A stretch of 64,000 nucleotides of DNA from Streptomyces albidoflavus (GCF_000719955.1 NZ_JOII01000001.1:1-64000); one strand, 5' to 3'. Positions 8,442 to 18,194 are shown, counted from the first letter of the stretch. Numbers and translations: made by a program. The notes: generated by a model not told the origin, from the letters alone.

Positions 8442-9485
8442 TCAGATGGTGGCGGTGTCGATGACGAAGCGGTAGCGCACGTCGCTGTTGACGACCCGCT
8501 CGTACGCCTCGTTGATCTGGTCGGCGCGGATCACCTCGATCTCGGCGCCGAGGCCGTGTTCGGCGCAGAAGTCCAGCATCTCCTGGGTCTCGGGGATGCC
8601 GCCGATGTTGGAGCCGGCCAGCGTCTTGCGGCCGCCGATCAGCGAGAAGAGGTTGAGCGAGACCTGCTCCTCGGGGGCGCCGACGTTGACGAGGGCGCCG
8701 TCGGGGCGGAGCAGCTTGAGGTAGCCGCCGAGCTTGAGCGGGGCCGAGACGGTGGAGACGATCAGGTCGAAGGTGCCGGCCAGTTCGTCGAAGACCGTGC
8801 CGTCGGCGGTGGCGTGGTAGTGGTCGGCGCCGAGCTTCAGGCCGTCCTCGCGCTTGCGCAGGGACTGGCTGAGCACGGTCACCTCGGCGCCGAGCGCGTG
8901 GGCGATCTTGACGCCCATGTGCCCGAGCCCGCCGAGGCCGACGATGGCGACCTTCTTGCCGGGGCCCGCCTGCCAGTGGCGCAGCGGGGAGTACACGGTG
9001 ATGCCGGCGCAGAGCAGCGGCGCGGCCACGTCCAGCGGCAGGCTGTCGGGGATGCGGACGGTGAAGTTCTCATCGACGACGACGTGGGTCGCGTAGCCGC
9101 CGTAGGTGGGCTCACCGTCCCGGCCTATCGCGTTGTAGGTGCCGGTGGAGCCGTTGGCGCAGTTCTGCTCCTGGCCGGCGAGGCAGAACTCGCAGGTGCG
9201 GCAGGAGTCGACCATGCAGCCGACGCCGACCCGGTCGCCCACGGAGAAGCGCGTCACGGCCTCGCCCACGGCGGCGACCGTCCCGGCGATCTCGTGGCCG
9301 GGGACCATCGGGAAGATGCCCTCGGCCCAGCCGTCGCGGGCCTGGTGGATGTCGCTGTGGCAGATGCCCGCGTAGGCGATGTCGATCAGCACGTCGTGCG
9401 GACCGGGGGTGCGCCGCTCGATGGTCGTGCGCTCCAGGGGTGCGCCGGGCGCGGGGGCCGCGTAGGCGGGAACCGTCTGGGTCAT
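8442..9485 (-). CDS. Zinc-dependent NAD(P) alcohol dehydrogenase (CAD/YahK type)
   Basis: A 347-aa medium-chain dehydrogenase that interconverts aldehydes and alcohols. Catalytic zinc ligands are C42 (GICHSD) and H64-E65 (PGHE). Structural zinc is held by C95, C98, C101 and C109. The nucleotide-binding loop GLGGLGHMG lies near residue 180. It belongs to the cinnamyl-alcohol/YahK subgroup, usually NADPH-dependent aldehyde reductases. It stands alone between terminators. Its physiological substrate is not evident. Confidence 0.9.
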   Translation of the reverse strand: MTQTVPAYAAPAPGAPLERTTIERRTPGPHDVLIDIAYAGICHSDIHQARDGWAEGIFPMVPGHEIAGTVAAVGEAVTRFSVGDRVGVGCMVDSCRTCEFCLAGQEQNCANGSTGTYNAIGRDGEPTYGGYATHVVVDENFTVRIPDSLPLDVAAPLLCAGITVYSPLRHWQAGPGKKVAIVGLGGLGHMGVKIAHALGAEVTVLSQSLRKREDGLKLGADHYHATADGTVFDELAGTFDLIVSTVSAPLKLGGYLKLLRPDGALVNVGAPEEQVSLNLFSLIGGRKTLAGSNIGGIPETQEMLDFCAEHGLGAEIEVIRADQINEAYERVVNSDVRYRFVIDTATI

Positions 9486-9555
9486 GGGGGTGGCCTCCAG
9501 GTCGTACAGGGTTCAGCCTCCCGACCCTACGGCGTCACCCCGTGTAGGGGCCAAC

Positions 9556-9589
9556 GGTTCCGGGGCGGGCCCTCGCCCGCCCCGGAACC
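9556..9589. terminator. Terminator hairpin after ABC operon
   Basis: Perfect 15-bp stem: GGTTCCGGGGCGGGC (9556-9570) pairs with 9575-9589 across a CCTC loop. It lies just after the stop of the ABC ATPase gene (minus strand), separating it from the alcohol dehydrogenase. Confidence 0.8.
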
Positions 9590-9595
9590 ACGGCT

Positions 9596-10285
9596 TCAGG
9601 AGGCGTCCGCGCGGTTCTCGGTGAGGGCGAGGCTGCCGCCGGTGAGGGTGGCGAGGCGGTCGGCGCGGCGGGTGAGGGCGGGGTCATGGGTGACCATGAC
9701 GAAGGTGAGGCCGTGCTCGCGCCAGAGTGCGTCGAGCAGCTCCATGATGTCGTCGCGGGTGGCGGTGTCGAGGTTGCCGGTGGGTTCGTCGGCGAGGAGC
9801 ACCTTGGGGCGCTTGACCAGGGCCCGGGCGATGGCGACGCGCTGCTGCTGGCCGCCGGAGAGCTCGGCCGGGACGTGGCCGACGCGTTCGCCCAGGCCCA
9901 CGGAGGCGAGCGCCTCGGCGGCCCGTTCGCGGCGGTCGGCGGCGCGCAGTCCGAGCGGGACCAGGGCCGTCTCGACGTTCTCCTGGGCGGTGAGGGTGGG
10001 GATGAGGTTGAAGCTCTGGAAGACGAAGCCGATGGTCTCGGCGCGTACCCGGGTGAGGCGGGCCTCGGGGAGCGCGGCGAGGTCGGTGCCGTCGAGTTCG
10101 ACGGTGCCGGAGGTGGGCCGGTCGAGTCCGCCGAGCATCTGGAGGAGGGTCGACTTGCCGCCGCCGGTGGGGCCCTGGATGACGAGCCGGTCGCCGTCGG
10201 CGAGGGTGAGGTCGACACCGTCGAGGGCCGCGACGGTCTGCTTGCCGCGCCGGTAGTGCTTGGTGACACCGCTGAGTCGGTACAT
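9596..10285 (-). CDS. MacB/LolD-type ABC transporter ATP-binding protein
   Basis: A 229-aa ATPase. Walker A GPTGGGKS is at 38-45, signature LSGGQQQR at 142-149 and Walker [13 protein letters not shown] at 162-173. The Q-loop and signature are of the class that works with FtsX/MacB-type permeases in mechanotransmission rather than classical transport. It is encoded directly downstream of such a permease (54-nt gap), so the two form one complex. The start is ATG 10285; a longer frame upstream overlaps the permease end and lacks homology. Confidence 0.92.
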   Translation of the reverse strand: MYRLSGVTKHYRRGKQTVAALDGVDLTLADGDRLVIQGPTGGGKSTLLQMLGGLDRPTSGTVELDGTDLAALPEARLTRVRAETIGFVFQSFNLIPTLTAQENVETALVPLGLRAADRRERAAEALASVGLGERVGHVPAELSGGQQQRVAIARALVKRPKVLLADEPTGNLDTATRDDIMELLDALWREHGLTFVMVTHDPALTRRADRLATLTGGSLALTENRADAS

Positions 10286-10338
10286 GGTGCTGCTCCTGCG
10301 TGGGATGGGGGTGCGGGCCGGGGACGGGGAGCCGGGTC

Positions 10339-11832
10339 TCACTCCACCCGCCGCAGGGCGTCGGCGGGCCGCAGCCGCGAGGCCCGCCAGCCGCCGAACG
10401 CCCCGGCGACCAGGCCCCCGGCGACGGCCAGGCCGACGGCGAGCGCGAGGGTGGTCGCGGAGACCGGCGCGGTGAGCGCGACGTCCAGGCTCTGCGCCCC
10501 GGCGCCCGAACCGCCGCCGGGCCCGCGCCCCATGCCGCCGCCCATGCCGCCACCACCCATGCCCCCGCCGAGGGAGCCCAGTTGGGCGGTGAGCGTCGGT
10601 CCGGCCGCCGTGATGGCGTAGGCGGCGCCGAGGCCGACCGCGATGCCGAGGACGCCGCCGATCAGGCCGTTGACCACGGCCTCGCCGACGATCTGCCGGG
10701 TGACGCGCCCGCTGCGCCAGCCGAGCGCCTTGAGCGTGCCGAACTCGCGGACCCGGCGGCCGACCGAGGCCGTGGTGAGCAGCCCGGCGACCAGGAAGGC
10801 GGCGGCGAGCACGGTCCAGGAGAGCCAGCGGCCGACGGTTCCGGCGAGCGAGGCGGCGGTGGAGAGGGAGCCGGAGACGGTGTCGGCGAGGTCGGCGGAG
10901 CTGGTGACGGTGGTGCCGGGCAGCTTCTTGGTGAGCGCCGTCTTGAGCGTGCCGATCTGCTGGGAGTCGGCGGCCTGGACGTAGACGGTGGTGATCTTGT
11001 CCTTGGCGTCGGCCAGGGTCTGGGCGCGCTTCAGCGGGAGGTAGACGTCGGCGGCGGCCTGGCCGCTGTCGGCGGTGGCGATGCCGACGACGGTGAACTT
11101 GGTTCCGCCGACGGTGACCTTGTCGCCCTTGGCGAGCTTCTCCTGCTGGGCGTAGCCGCTGTCCACGACGGCCACGGCGGCGTCGGTGTCGGCCTTGGTG
11201 AAGGCGCGTCCTTCGGTGAGGGTCGAGGAGGCGAGGGGGCCGAGGCCGTCGGCGGTGACGTCGGTGCCGTAGACGGTGAAGGAGTCGATGCCGAAGGCGG
11301 CGCCGCCGCCCTCGACGCGGCCGCCGGAGCCGCCGCCCGGTCCGCCCGAACCGCCGCCTCCGGGGCCGCCGTTGGGTGGGGTGGCGGAGCCGTCGGAGCT
11401 GTCGTCCTGCTGGACCTGGCCGCGGCGGAACTGGCCGTCGACGCTGATGCTGGTGAGGCTGAGGCCGCCGGCGGCGCGGGCGACGCCGTCCTGGGCGGCG
11501 GCGGTGGTGACGGTGGCGGCGTCCAGGGTGGCGAGGCCCTGGACGACGAGGCGTTCGCCGGACTGTTCCTCGCCGTCCTCGTCCGCGTCGAAGTCGAAGG
11601 TGGGGCGCTCGGGGCGCTCGCCGTCGGCCGGGGCGGAGCGGGCCTTGGTGACGGTCAGGTCGGTGCCCAGGCCGTAGAGGGAGCCGAGGACCTGGTCCTG
11701 GGCGCGCTGCATGCCGGCGGTGACCGAGGTGACGACGATGACCAGCGCGATGCCGAGCGCGAGCCCGGAGGCGACGACGAGCGCCGCCTTTCTGCGGCGC
11801 CGCAGTTCGCGCCGGAGGTAGGTGAGGAACAT
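10339..11832 (-). CDS. MacB/FtsX-family ABC permease
   Basis: A 497-aa permease. One N-terminal membrane helix (about 18-38) is followed by a large extracytoplasmic MacB-like domain, then three C-terminal FtsX helices (about 335-360, 385-410 and 450-475). The outer domain has a Gly-rich insert near 120-145. A Gly/Met-rich run (GGGMGGGGMGGGMG) lies between the last helices. It ends RRVE like many FtsX permeases. It is the first gene of an operon with the ATPase at 9596. Its role, such as peptide export or envelope stress, is not deducible. Confidence 0.9.
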   Translation of the reverse strand: MFLTYLRRELRRRRKAALVVASGLALGIALVIVVTSVTAGMQRAQDQVLGSLYGLGTDLTVTKARSAPADGERPERPTFDFDADEDGEEQSGERLVVQGLATLDAATVTTAAAQDGVARAAGGLSLTSISVDGQFRRGQVQQDDSSDGSATPPNGGPGGGGSGGPGGGSGGRVEGGGAAFGIDSFTVYGTDVTADGLGPLASSTLTEGRAFTKADTDAAVAVVDSGYAQQEKLAKGDKVTVGGTKFTVVGIATADSGQAAADVYLPLKRAQTLADAKDKITTVYVQAADSQQIGTLKTALTKKLPGTTVTSSADLADTVSGSLSTAASLAGTVGRWLSWTVLAAAFLVAGLLTTASVGRRVREFGTLKALGWRSGRVTRQIVGEAVVNGLIGGVLGIAVGLGAAYAITAAGPTLTAQLGSLGGGMGGGGMGGGMGRGPGGGSGAGAQSLDVALTAPVSATTLALAVGLAVAGGLVAGAFGGWRASRLRPADALRRVE

Positions 11833-11891
11833 GCCGCGACCGTAGGAACGCTCCGTGATGAACGGTTAAGGCGTACGTGAGAGCGGCATGA

Positions 11892-11926
11892 GAAGACCCC
11901 GCGCCCGGGAGGGACGCGGGGTCTTC
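11892..11926. terminator. Terminator after L,D-transpeptidase
   Basis: Arms GAAGACCCCGCG (11892-11903) and complement (11915-11926) with an 11-nt loop. It lies 32 nt past the L,D-transpeptidase stop (minus strand). Confidence 0.8.
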
Positions 11927-11957
11927 GGGGCCGGTGCGCTACCGGACGGGGACAGGA

Positions 11958-13217
11958 TCAGACGGCGGAGCCGGCCTTCCACTGGGCCCAGTCCATGTTC
12001 CAGCCGTTGAGGCCGTTGTCGGGGGCGATGGTCTTGTCGCCGGTGTTCCGGACGTCGACCACGTCACCGACCATCGAGTTGTTGTAGAACCAGGCGCCGG
12101 GGGTGGAGGCGTCGTTGGCGCCCTTGGCGTCGGCGAGACCGACACAGCCGTGGCTGGTGTTGGCGTTGCCGAAGATCGACTTGTCGCCCCAGTAGTTGCC
12201 GTGGATGAAGGTGCCCGAGGTGGAGAGCCGCATGGCGTGCGGCACGTCCTTGATGTCGTACTCGCCCTTGCCGTCGTCGTCGGTGAAGCCGACGGTGGCG
12301 CCGTTCATCCGGGTCTCCTTGAACTTCTCGGAGATCACCATCCGGCCTTCGTACGTCTTGTTGTCGGGCGAGCCGGCCGAGATCGGGATGGTCTTGACCG
12401 TCTTGCCGTCCCGGGTGATCTTCATCGTCTTGGTCTTGGCGTCGACGATGCTGACCTGGTTGCGGGCGATCTTGAAGGTGACCGTCTTCTGCTGGACGCC
12501 GTAGACGCCGTCCGCGCCCTCGACGCCGTCGAGGTCGAGCTTGAGGGTGACGGTGGAGTTGCCGGCCCAGTAGTCCTCGGGGCGGAAGTCGAGGCGCTTC
12601 TCGTTGAACCAGTGGCCGACGACCTCCTGGCCGCTGCTGCTGGAGACCTTGATGCCGTTCTGCACGGCCGCCTTGTTGGTGATGCCCTTGTCGAAGTTGA
12701 TCGAGACGGGCATGCCGACGCCGACGGTCGAGCCGTCCTCCGGCGTGAAGTTGCCGATGAAGCTGTTGTCCGGCGAGACGGTGGTGAAGGAGGCGTTCTC
12801 GTGGGCCTTGCGGCCCTCGGAGTCCGCCGCCTCGGCGGCGATCTTGTAGACCGTGGCGCGCTGGAGCTGGCCCTCGGGCTTCCAGGAGGTCTTGTCGGCG
12901 GAGAAGGTGCCCGGCACGTCGGTACCGTCGGCGGACTTCATGCTGACGTCGGTCAGCTTGCCCTTGGTGACGGAGACCTCGGCGTCGTTGTTGATGCTGG
13001 CGTTGTCCGCGCCGTCCTTGGGCGTGATCTTTATTCGGGCCGCAGAGGTCTTCTTCGCCGCGGCCTCGTCGACCTCCGCCTGCGACTTCTCGCGGCTCTC
13101 CGACGATCCCCCGCCGCTCCCGCCGTCGTCGCCGCCACCGCACGCCGTGAGCACGAGCACTCCGCCGAGCAGTGCGGACGCGGCCGACAGAGCCCTGCGC
13201 CGCTTGCTGTCCGTCAT
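11958..13217 (-). CDS. Lipoprotein L,D-transpeptidase (YkuD, Ig-like domains)
   Basis: A 419-aa lipoprotein that forms 3-3 crosslinks in peptidoglycan. The signal peptide ends in lipobox LTAC (C26), followed by a Gly/Ser/Asp linker and two Ig-like domains of the LdtMt2 type (about 60-230). The YkuD catalytic motif HG...SHGCVGL (355-361) has nucleophile C358. ATG 13217 is preceded by GGAG at 9 nt; an in-frame ATG five codons upstream (13232) is the alternative and has a weaker site. It is likely membrane-anchored and faces the wall. Confidence 0.9.
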   Translation of the reverse strand: MTDSKRRRALSAASALLGGVLVLTACGGGDDGGSGGGSSESREKSQAEVDEAAAKKTSAARIKITPKDGADNASINNDAEVSVTKGKLTDVSMKSADGTDVPGTFSADKTSWKPEGQLQRATVYKIAAEAADSEGRKAHENASFTTVSPDNSFIGNFTPEDGSTVGVGMPVSINFDKGITNKAAVQNGIKVSSSSGQEVVGHWFNEKRLDFRPEDYWAGNSTVTLKLDLDGVEGADGVYGVQQKTVTFKIARNQVSIVDAKTKTMKITRDGKTVKTIPISAGSPDNKTYEGRMVISEKFKETRMNGATVGFTDDDGKGEYDIKDVPHAMRLSTSGTFIHGNYWGDKSIFGNANTSHGCVGLADAKGANDASTPGAWFYNNSMVGDVVDVRNTGDKTIAPDNGLNGWNMDWAQWKAGSAV

Positions 13218-13636
13218 CACACGCTTCTCCATCGTTGCTGATCCCCGGACGTCCCGGCGGCCCGGCCCCTGACGCGGTCCGGACCGCGCCCTCCAAGGAC
13301 GCCTGTCCCCACTACAGGTGTACAACACCCGCCCGGTAAGTCCGGTTCCACTTCACTCACCGATGTGAGCTACGCCACGACCGCCCGTCAGGGGACGTTC
13401 TAGCAGCTCACACCACCGGCCACCAGGGGCGACCGGATTCGGCCACTGCCGGGACGGTGGTCTCCTGCCCAATTCGCCCGAACTCATACGAACCGTTGTG
13501 CTCCACCGTCGCACACTCATGCCCCCGGGTCGTAGCCCGTCCCGTAACCAACCCCTCCGCTTTCCCCCGTCGCGGGCGGTCATTACCATCGCCCCCACAC
13601 GGCCAATTCGCCAGCGCCACAAGGGGGATCGCTTCC

Positions 13637-13951
13637 GTGTCGTCCACCGCACGACGATCACTTCTCACCGCCACCACCGCCGCCACCCTGCTGGGGGCGC
13701 TGTGGTTCGTGCCGTCCGCCAACGCCTCCGGCACGGCGGGCGACACCGCCCCGCAGGAGGAGCGGGCCGCCACCACGGCCGGCTCCGCCGCCGAACCGGC
13801 CGGCGAGGAGCTCCTGCTCGCCGACTCCGGCAGCGTGGACACCACCCCGTACCTCGTCGGCGGAACCGCGTTCCTGCTGGTCGGGGCGGGCTTCGTGGCC
13901 TACTCGGCCCGCCGCGGCCCCTGGGTCACCGAGGACGCGGGACTGACCTGA
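13637..13951 (+). CDS. Small surface protein with sortase-like LADSG tail
   Basis: A 104-aa protein. GTG 13637 follows AGGGGGAT. It has a signal peptide (1-31, cleavage near ANA-SG), an Ala/Glu-rich mature stretch of about 30 residues, then LADSGSVDTTPYLVGG and a hydrophobic helix ending in ARR. This is the layout of Streptomyces class E sortase substrates (LAXTG, often followed by S..TTPYL.GG), but with Ser at the Thr position. A further ten residues follow the RR. It may be wall-anchored or simply membrane-anchored. Confidence 0.78.
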   Translation: MSSTARRSLLTATTAATLLGALWFVPSANASGTAGDTAPQEERAATTAGSAAEPAGEELLLADSGSVDTTPYLVGGTAFLLVGAGFVAYSARRGPWVTEDAGLT

Positions 13952-14202
13952 TCCCGCCGTCGCGGGGCGCGGGCCCGTGCCGTACGCCACACGGCCCGCC
14001 CGCTCCCCGCAGCCCTCTCCCCCAAAACCCCCACATCCCGCCACCGGCGACAATCAGCCACACCTCCGGCACCCCCCGCGCACACTCCCGCGCGAACCAC
14101 CCCACCCCTCACTTCTTACGGGCGCCCCCGTCCGACCCCCTCCCGCCGGACGGCGGCGCCCGCACCCCTCCCCACCCCGCCGTCACCCGGCGGGGCAGTT
14201 GC

Positions 14203-15744
14203 TCAGGCCAGCGGCCCGGTGTGCTGCTCGGCGGCTTCGACCGGGCGGCCGGAGCGGACGAACTCGGTGGTCAGCGCCAGGTCCGGGGCGAGCACCCGGT
14301 CCGGTCCCGGGCCCTCGACACCGGCCGCGCGCAGCGCCGCGATGACGGCGGCGGAGGCCGGGGCCGGGGTGAGACCGGCCCGCAGCTCGACGGCGCGGGT
14401 CGCCGCGTACAGCTCGACCGCGAGCACCCGGGCCAGCGCGTCCACGGCGGTCCGCAGCTTGCGGGCGGCGGACCAGCCCATGGAGACGTGGTCCTCCTGC
14501 ATCGCGGAGGACGGGATCGAGTCGGCGGAGGCCGGGACGGCGAGCCGCTTCAACTCGCTGACCAGGGCGGCCTGCGTGTACTGGGCGATCATGAGGCCGG
14601 AGTCGACGCCCGGGTCGTCGGCGAGGAAGGGCGGCAGCCCGTGCGACCGGTTCTTGTCCAGCAGCCGGTCGGTACGCCGCTCGGCGATCGAGGCAAGGTC
14701 GGCGACGGCGATGGCCACGAAGTCCAGCACATAGGCGACGGGCGCCCCGTGGAAGTTGCCGTTGGACTCCACGCGCCCGTCGATGACCAGCGGATTGTCC
14801 ACGGCCGCCGCCAGCTCGCGCTCGGCCACGAGCCGGGCGTGCGCCAGCGTGTCCCGGCCCGCCCCGGCGACCTGGGGCGCACACCGCACCGAGTACGCGT
14901 CCTGTACGCGCGGGGCGTCGTCCTGGTGCCCGCCGACCAGCCCGGAGCCGGCCAGCACGGCGGCCATGTTGGCGGCGGAGGCCGCCTGGCCCGGGTGCGG
15001 GCGGACGGCGTGCAGCTCGGGGGCGAGGACGCGGTCGGTGCCGAGCAGCGCCTCCAGGGTGAGGGCGGCGGTGATGTCGGCCGTGGTGTAGAGCCGGTCG
15101 AGGTCGGCGAGGGCCATGACCAGCATGCCGAGCATGCCGTCGGTGCCGTTGAGCAGCGCGAGCCCCTCCTTCTCGCGCAGCTCGACCGGGGTGATGCCGT
15201 GCTCGGCCAGCAGCTCGGCGGCGGGCCGCACGGTGCCGTCGGGACCCTCGGCGTCCCCCTCGCCCATCAGGGCCAGCGCGCAGTGGCTGAGCGGCGCCAG
15301 GTCGCCGGAGCAGCCCAGCGAGCCGTACTCGTGCACCACCGGGGTGATCCCCGCGTTCAGCACGTCGGCGACGGTCTGCGCCACCTCGGGGCGGACGCCG
15401 GTGTAACCGGAGCAGAGCGTCTTCAGCCGCAGGAACATCAGCGCCCGCACCACCTCGCGCTCCACCCGCGGGCCCATCCCCGCCGCGTGCGAGCGCACGA
15501 TGTTGCGCTGGAGCTGGGTGCGCAGCTCCGGGCCGATGTGCCGGGTGGCGAGGGCGCCGAACCCGGTGGAGACCCCGTAGACCGGTTCGGGCTTGGCGGC
15601 CAGCGCGTCGACCGCCTCCCTGGCGTGGGCGAGCGCGGCCAGGGCTTCCGGGGAGAGTGCGACGCGGGCTCCGTCACGGGCGACCGCGACGACGTCGGCC
15701 GCGCTGGTGCCGGAGGTTCCCACCACCACAGTGTGCATATCCAT
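14203..15744 (-). CDS. hutH: Histidine ammonia-lyase
   Basis: A 513-aa enzyme deaminating L-histidine to trans-urocanate, the first step of histidine use. The MIO prosthetic group would form from C145-S146-G147 in GSLGCSGDLAPLSH, where most family members have Ala-Ser-Gly. Catalytic Tyr is Y56 in YGVSTGFG. Full family length. The start is ATG 15744, with a second in-frame ATG two codons later; neither has a clear Shine-Dalgarno. No other hut gene is adjacent, so histidine catabolism is dispersed here. Confidence 0.95.
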   Translation of the reverse strand: MDMHTVVVGTSGTSAADVVAVARDGARVALSPEALAALAHAREAVDALAAKPEPVYGVSTGFGALATRHIGPELRTQLQRNIVRSHAAGMGPRVEREVVRALMFLRLKTLCSGYTGVRPEVAQTVADVLNAGITPVVHEYGSLGCSGDLAPLSHCALALMGEGDAEGPDGTVRPAAELLAEHGITPVELREKEGLALLNGTDGMLGMLVMALADLDRLYTTADITAALTLEALLGTDRVLAPELHAVRPHPGQAASAANMAAVLAGSGLVGGHQDDAPRVQDAYSVRCAPQVAGAGRDTLAHARLVAERELAAAVDNPLVIDGRVESNGNFHGAPVAYVLDFVAIAVADLASIAERRTDRLLDKNRSHGLPPFLADDPGVDSGLMIAQYTQAALVSELKRLAVPASADSIPSSAMQEDHVSMGWSAARKLRTAVDALARVLAVELYAATRAVELRAGLTPAPASAAVIAALRAAGVEGPGPDRVLAPDLALTTEFVRSGRPVEAAEQHTGPLA

Positions 15745-15830
15745 ATTCAGGAGCGTACGCAGTGAATCCCGCGCTGTCACGGGTGGTGGGCGGGGGAGAC
15801 CGTTACCGGTTTCACCTGGGGCGGGCCCGG

Positions 15831-17012
15831 TCATCCCGGAGCACCCGCGCCACCGCTGCCGCCTCTGCGCCCGCGCAGCCGCCGCCGCTCGCCGCCCTCC
15901 GGCGGCGGGGTGTCGGCCAGTTTCAGCACCGCGTCGGCGCCGGTCTCCGGCTCGGCCTCGCGGCCGGCGACGACCGGCCCCCGGGCCCGTACCGCCTTCG
16001 CCCGGTACTGCGCGGCGTCCGCCAGCCGGAAGAGCCGGCGCGCCGAGCGGACCTCGCCGATCGCGTCTCCCGTCGAGGCGACCCCGCAGGCCACCCCCTC
16101 CCCCGTCGCCAGCCCGTACGCCCGCTCGCACAGCTCCTCGGCCACCGCCACCACCTCGTCCGCCTCGGGGCCGACGCTGACCAGGCAGAACTCGTCCCCG
16201 CCGAGCCGGGCCGCCAGCGTCCCCGGCAGCATCGCCCCGCAGAGCGACAGCAGCGAGCCGAACCGCTCCAGCAGCCGGTCGCCGACCGCGTGGCCGTGGG
16301 TGTCGTTGACCCGCTTGAGCCCGTTCACGTCGCAGACCACCAGCGACACCACGGCACCCTCGGCCCGGTGCGCCTCCACCGCCTCGTCGAGTCGCGCGTC
16401 GACCGCCCGCCGGTTGGCCAGCCCCGTCAACGCGTCCGTGTACGCCAGCCGCCGCGCCTCCTCCAGCCGCTCGCACTGCACGATCCCGGCGGCCGCCACC
16501 GCCGCCAGCACCGTCGCGAAATCGGCGTCGGCCCGCCCGAACACCTCGGCCCCCGCGTCCCGCGCCACGTACAGCTCGCCCCAGGCGTGCCCGTGCAGCA
16601 CGATCGGCGCCACCACACAACAGCCCCGGCCCCGCCGCCGCAGCGCCGCCACCCGCTGATGGCAGTAACCGGGCCGCCCCTCGGCCCGCCCGTCCGCCGT
16701 CTCCACCCAGGCGTCCGGCTCCCCGCCCCCCGCCCACCGCTCGTGCAGGAACTCCGTGATCTCCGGGAACTGGTGCACCGGATACGTCTCCGCCTCCGGA
16801 TACTCCTCCTCCCCCGCCGCCAGCCGCCCCGCGTTGACCAGCACCCGCAACCGCCCCTGCTCCCGCTCCCAGACCGAGAGCGCCGCGAAACTCCCCCCGA
16901 GCGCCCGGCAGGCCCCGAGCGCAGCGGCCCGCCACACCTCACGGGGCCCCTGAGCAGCGGCCATCGCCTGCGCCAGCCCCACCACGGCCCGGAGCCGGAG
17001 ATCGTCTCCCAT
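15831..17012 (-). CDS. GAF-GGDEF protein, probable diguanylate cyclase
   Basis: A 393-aa cytoplasmic protein with an N-terminal GAF domain (about 20-175) and a GGDEF domain (about 190-345) carrying intact ARLGGDEF. That supports synthesis of cyclic di-GMP, which in Streptomyces controls development through BldD and other receptors. There is no EAL domain. A classical RxxD I-site is not obvious upstream of the GGDEF motif, so product inhibition is uncertain. The tail is Pro/Arg/Gly-rich. The GAF ligand is unknown. It is encoded just upstream of hutH on the same strand with an 86-nt gap. Confidence 0.88.
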   Translation of the reverse strand: MGDDLRLRAVVGLAQAMAAAQGPREVWRAAALGACRALGGSFAALSVWEREQGRLRVLVNAGRLAAGEEEYPEAETYPVHQFPEITEFLHERWAGGGEPDAWVETADGRAEGRPGYCHQRVAALRRRGRGCCVVAPIVLHGHAWGELYVARDAGAEVFGRADADFATVLAAVAAAGIVQCERLEEARRLAYTDALTGLANRRAVDARLDEAVEAHRAEGAVVSLVVCDVNGLKRVNDTHGHAVGDRLLERFGSLLSLCGAMLPGTLAARLGGDEFCLVSVGPEADEVVAVAEELCERAYGLATGEGVACGVASTGDAIGEVRSARRLFRLADAAQYRAKAVRARGPVVAGREAEPETGADAVLKLADTPPPEGGERRRLRGRRGGSGGAGAPG

Positions 17013-17405
17013 CCCTCCAGGCTATGGACATATGCCACCAAGTGAGACTTTTTGCTGCGCTACGGGGCGCGGGGCCCGGCTCCGGCCTGGACCGGGCGTT
17101 GTCGGGCGGAGTCGAGTGAGGCCGGGCCGGACGGGCCGGGTGACGGCCGACCTTCCTTGCCCGGACCGGCAGCGACTCCCCCGGCGAACCACCGGAGCCG
17201 GACCGAGGCGCCGGGCTCGAACCCGCGCCTGCCGTGGCCACGGGACGGAACACGACACCGGGCCGTGCCCGCGCTCGGGACGTCACCGCCGGAGCGCGGG
17301 CACGGCCCTCGACGGCGCCCCGGCAGGAAACGGCGGACACGCACAGCGCCGGTCCGGCGGGTCAGCCGTCGACCGTTCCGGACGCGTGCGGCCCCGAGGG
17401 CGCGC
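17013..17405. other. Intergenic region with terminator, no gene
   Basis: About 390 nt between the GGDEF gene start and the enoyl-CoA hydratase stop. Open frames here are GC-skew shadows with no family resemblance. The only clear element is the 17-bp hairpin at 17260-17308. Confidence 0.6.
17260..17308. terminator. Terminator hairpin after enoyl-CoA hydratase
   Basis: Perfect 17-bp stem: GGGCCGTGCCCGCGCTC (17260-17276) pairs with 17292-17308 across a 15-nt loop. It lies about 100 nt beyond the hydratase stop on the minus strand. Confidence 0.75.
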
Positions 17406-18194
17406 TCACTCTCCGGGCCACTTCGGGGCGCGCTTCTCGTTGAAGGCGGCGACGCCCTCGGCGCGGTCGCCGGAGAAGGCGGTGGCACGCCAGGCCGCGT
17501 CCTCGACCTCCAGGCCGGCTCGCAGGTCCAGGCCCTGCCCGAGGCGCAGGGCACGCTTGGCGTTGCGCAGGCCGACCGGGGAGTGCGCGGCCATGGCCGT
17601 CGCCAGCTCCAGGGCCTCCGCGCGGTCCTGCCCTTCCTCGGCCAGCCGGTCGACCAGTCCGAGGGCGAGGGCCTCCGCCCCGGCGACCCGGCGGGCGCTG
17701 AAGACCAACTCGGCCGCGCGGGCCGCACCCACCCGGCGCGGCAGGAGCTGCGTACCGCCCCCGCCCGGGATCACGCCCACGGAGACCTCGGGCAGCCCCA
17801 CCACCGCCGTGGGGTCGGCGACGATCAGGTCGCAGGCCAGCGCCAGTTCGTAACCGCCCCCGAGGGCATACCCGTGGACCGCCGCGATGGTCGGCATCGG
17901 CAGCTCCAGCACCCCCGTGTAGGCGGCCCGCGCGGTGGGCCGCTGCCGGACCAGCTCGGCGTCGGTGAAGCGGTTGCGCTCCTTCAGATCGGCCCCCACG
18001 CAGAACGCCTTGGGGTGCGTGGAGGTCAGCACGGCGACCCGTACGTCCTGATCGCGCGCCAGCTCCTCGCAGGCGGCTGCCAGTTGACGCGCCAGGTCGG
18101 TGGAGACGGCGTTCATCGCCTCGGGGCGGTTCAGGGCCAGTTCTGCCACGTGGCCGTGGCGGGTGATCGTGAGGTGCTCTGCGGTCTGCGGCAT
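17406..18194 (-). CDS. Enoyl-CoA hydratase/isomerase family protein
   Basis: A 262-aa crotonase-fold enzyme. Oxyanion-hole segments are CVGADLKER and GYALGGGYELALACD. A glutamate in LPEVSVGVIPGGGG sits at the family catalytic position, so hydratase chemistry is plausible. The second catalytic Glu of canonical hydratases is less clear, and an isomerase or methylglutaconyl-type role is possible. ATG 18194 follows AGGAGC at good spacing. The sequence just upstream (18212-18228) is a palindromic operator candidate that would sit in the 5' leader. Confidence 0.88.
   Translation of the reverse strand: MPQTAEHLTITRHGHVAELALNRPEAMNAVSTDLARQLAAACEELARDQDVRVAVLTSTHPKAFCVGADLKERNRFTDAELVRQRPTARAAYTGVLELPMPTIAAVHGYALGGGYELALACDLIVADPTAVVGLPEVSVGVIPGGGGTQLLPRRVGAARAAELVFSARRVAGAEALALGLVDRLAEEGQDRAEALELATAMAAHSPVGLRNAKRALRLGQGLDLRAGLEVEDAAWRATAFSGDRAEGVAAFNEKRAPKWPGE

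Noticed and set aside
13498..15765. Long plus-strand frame opposite hutH
   Set aside because: Shadow of hutH; composition is anti-sense-like and has no domain.
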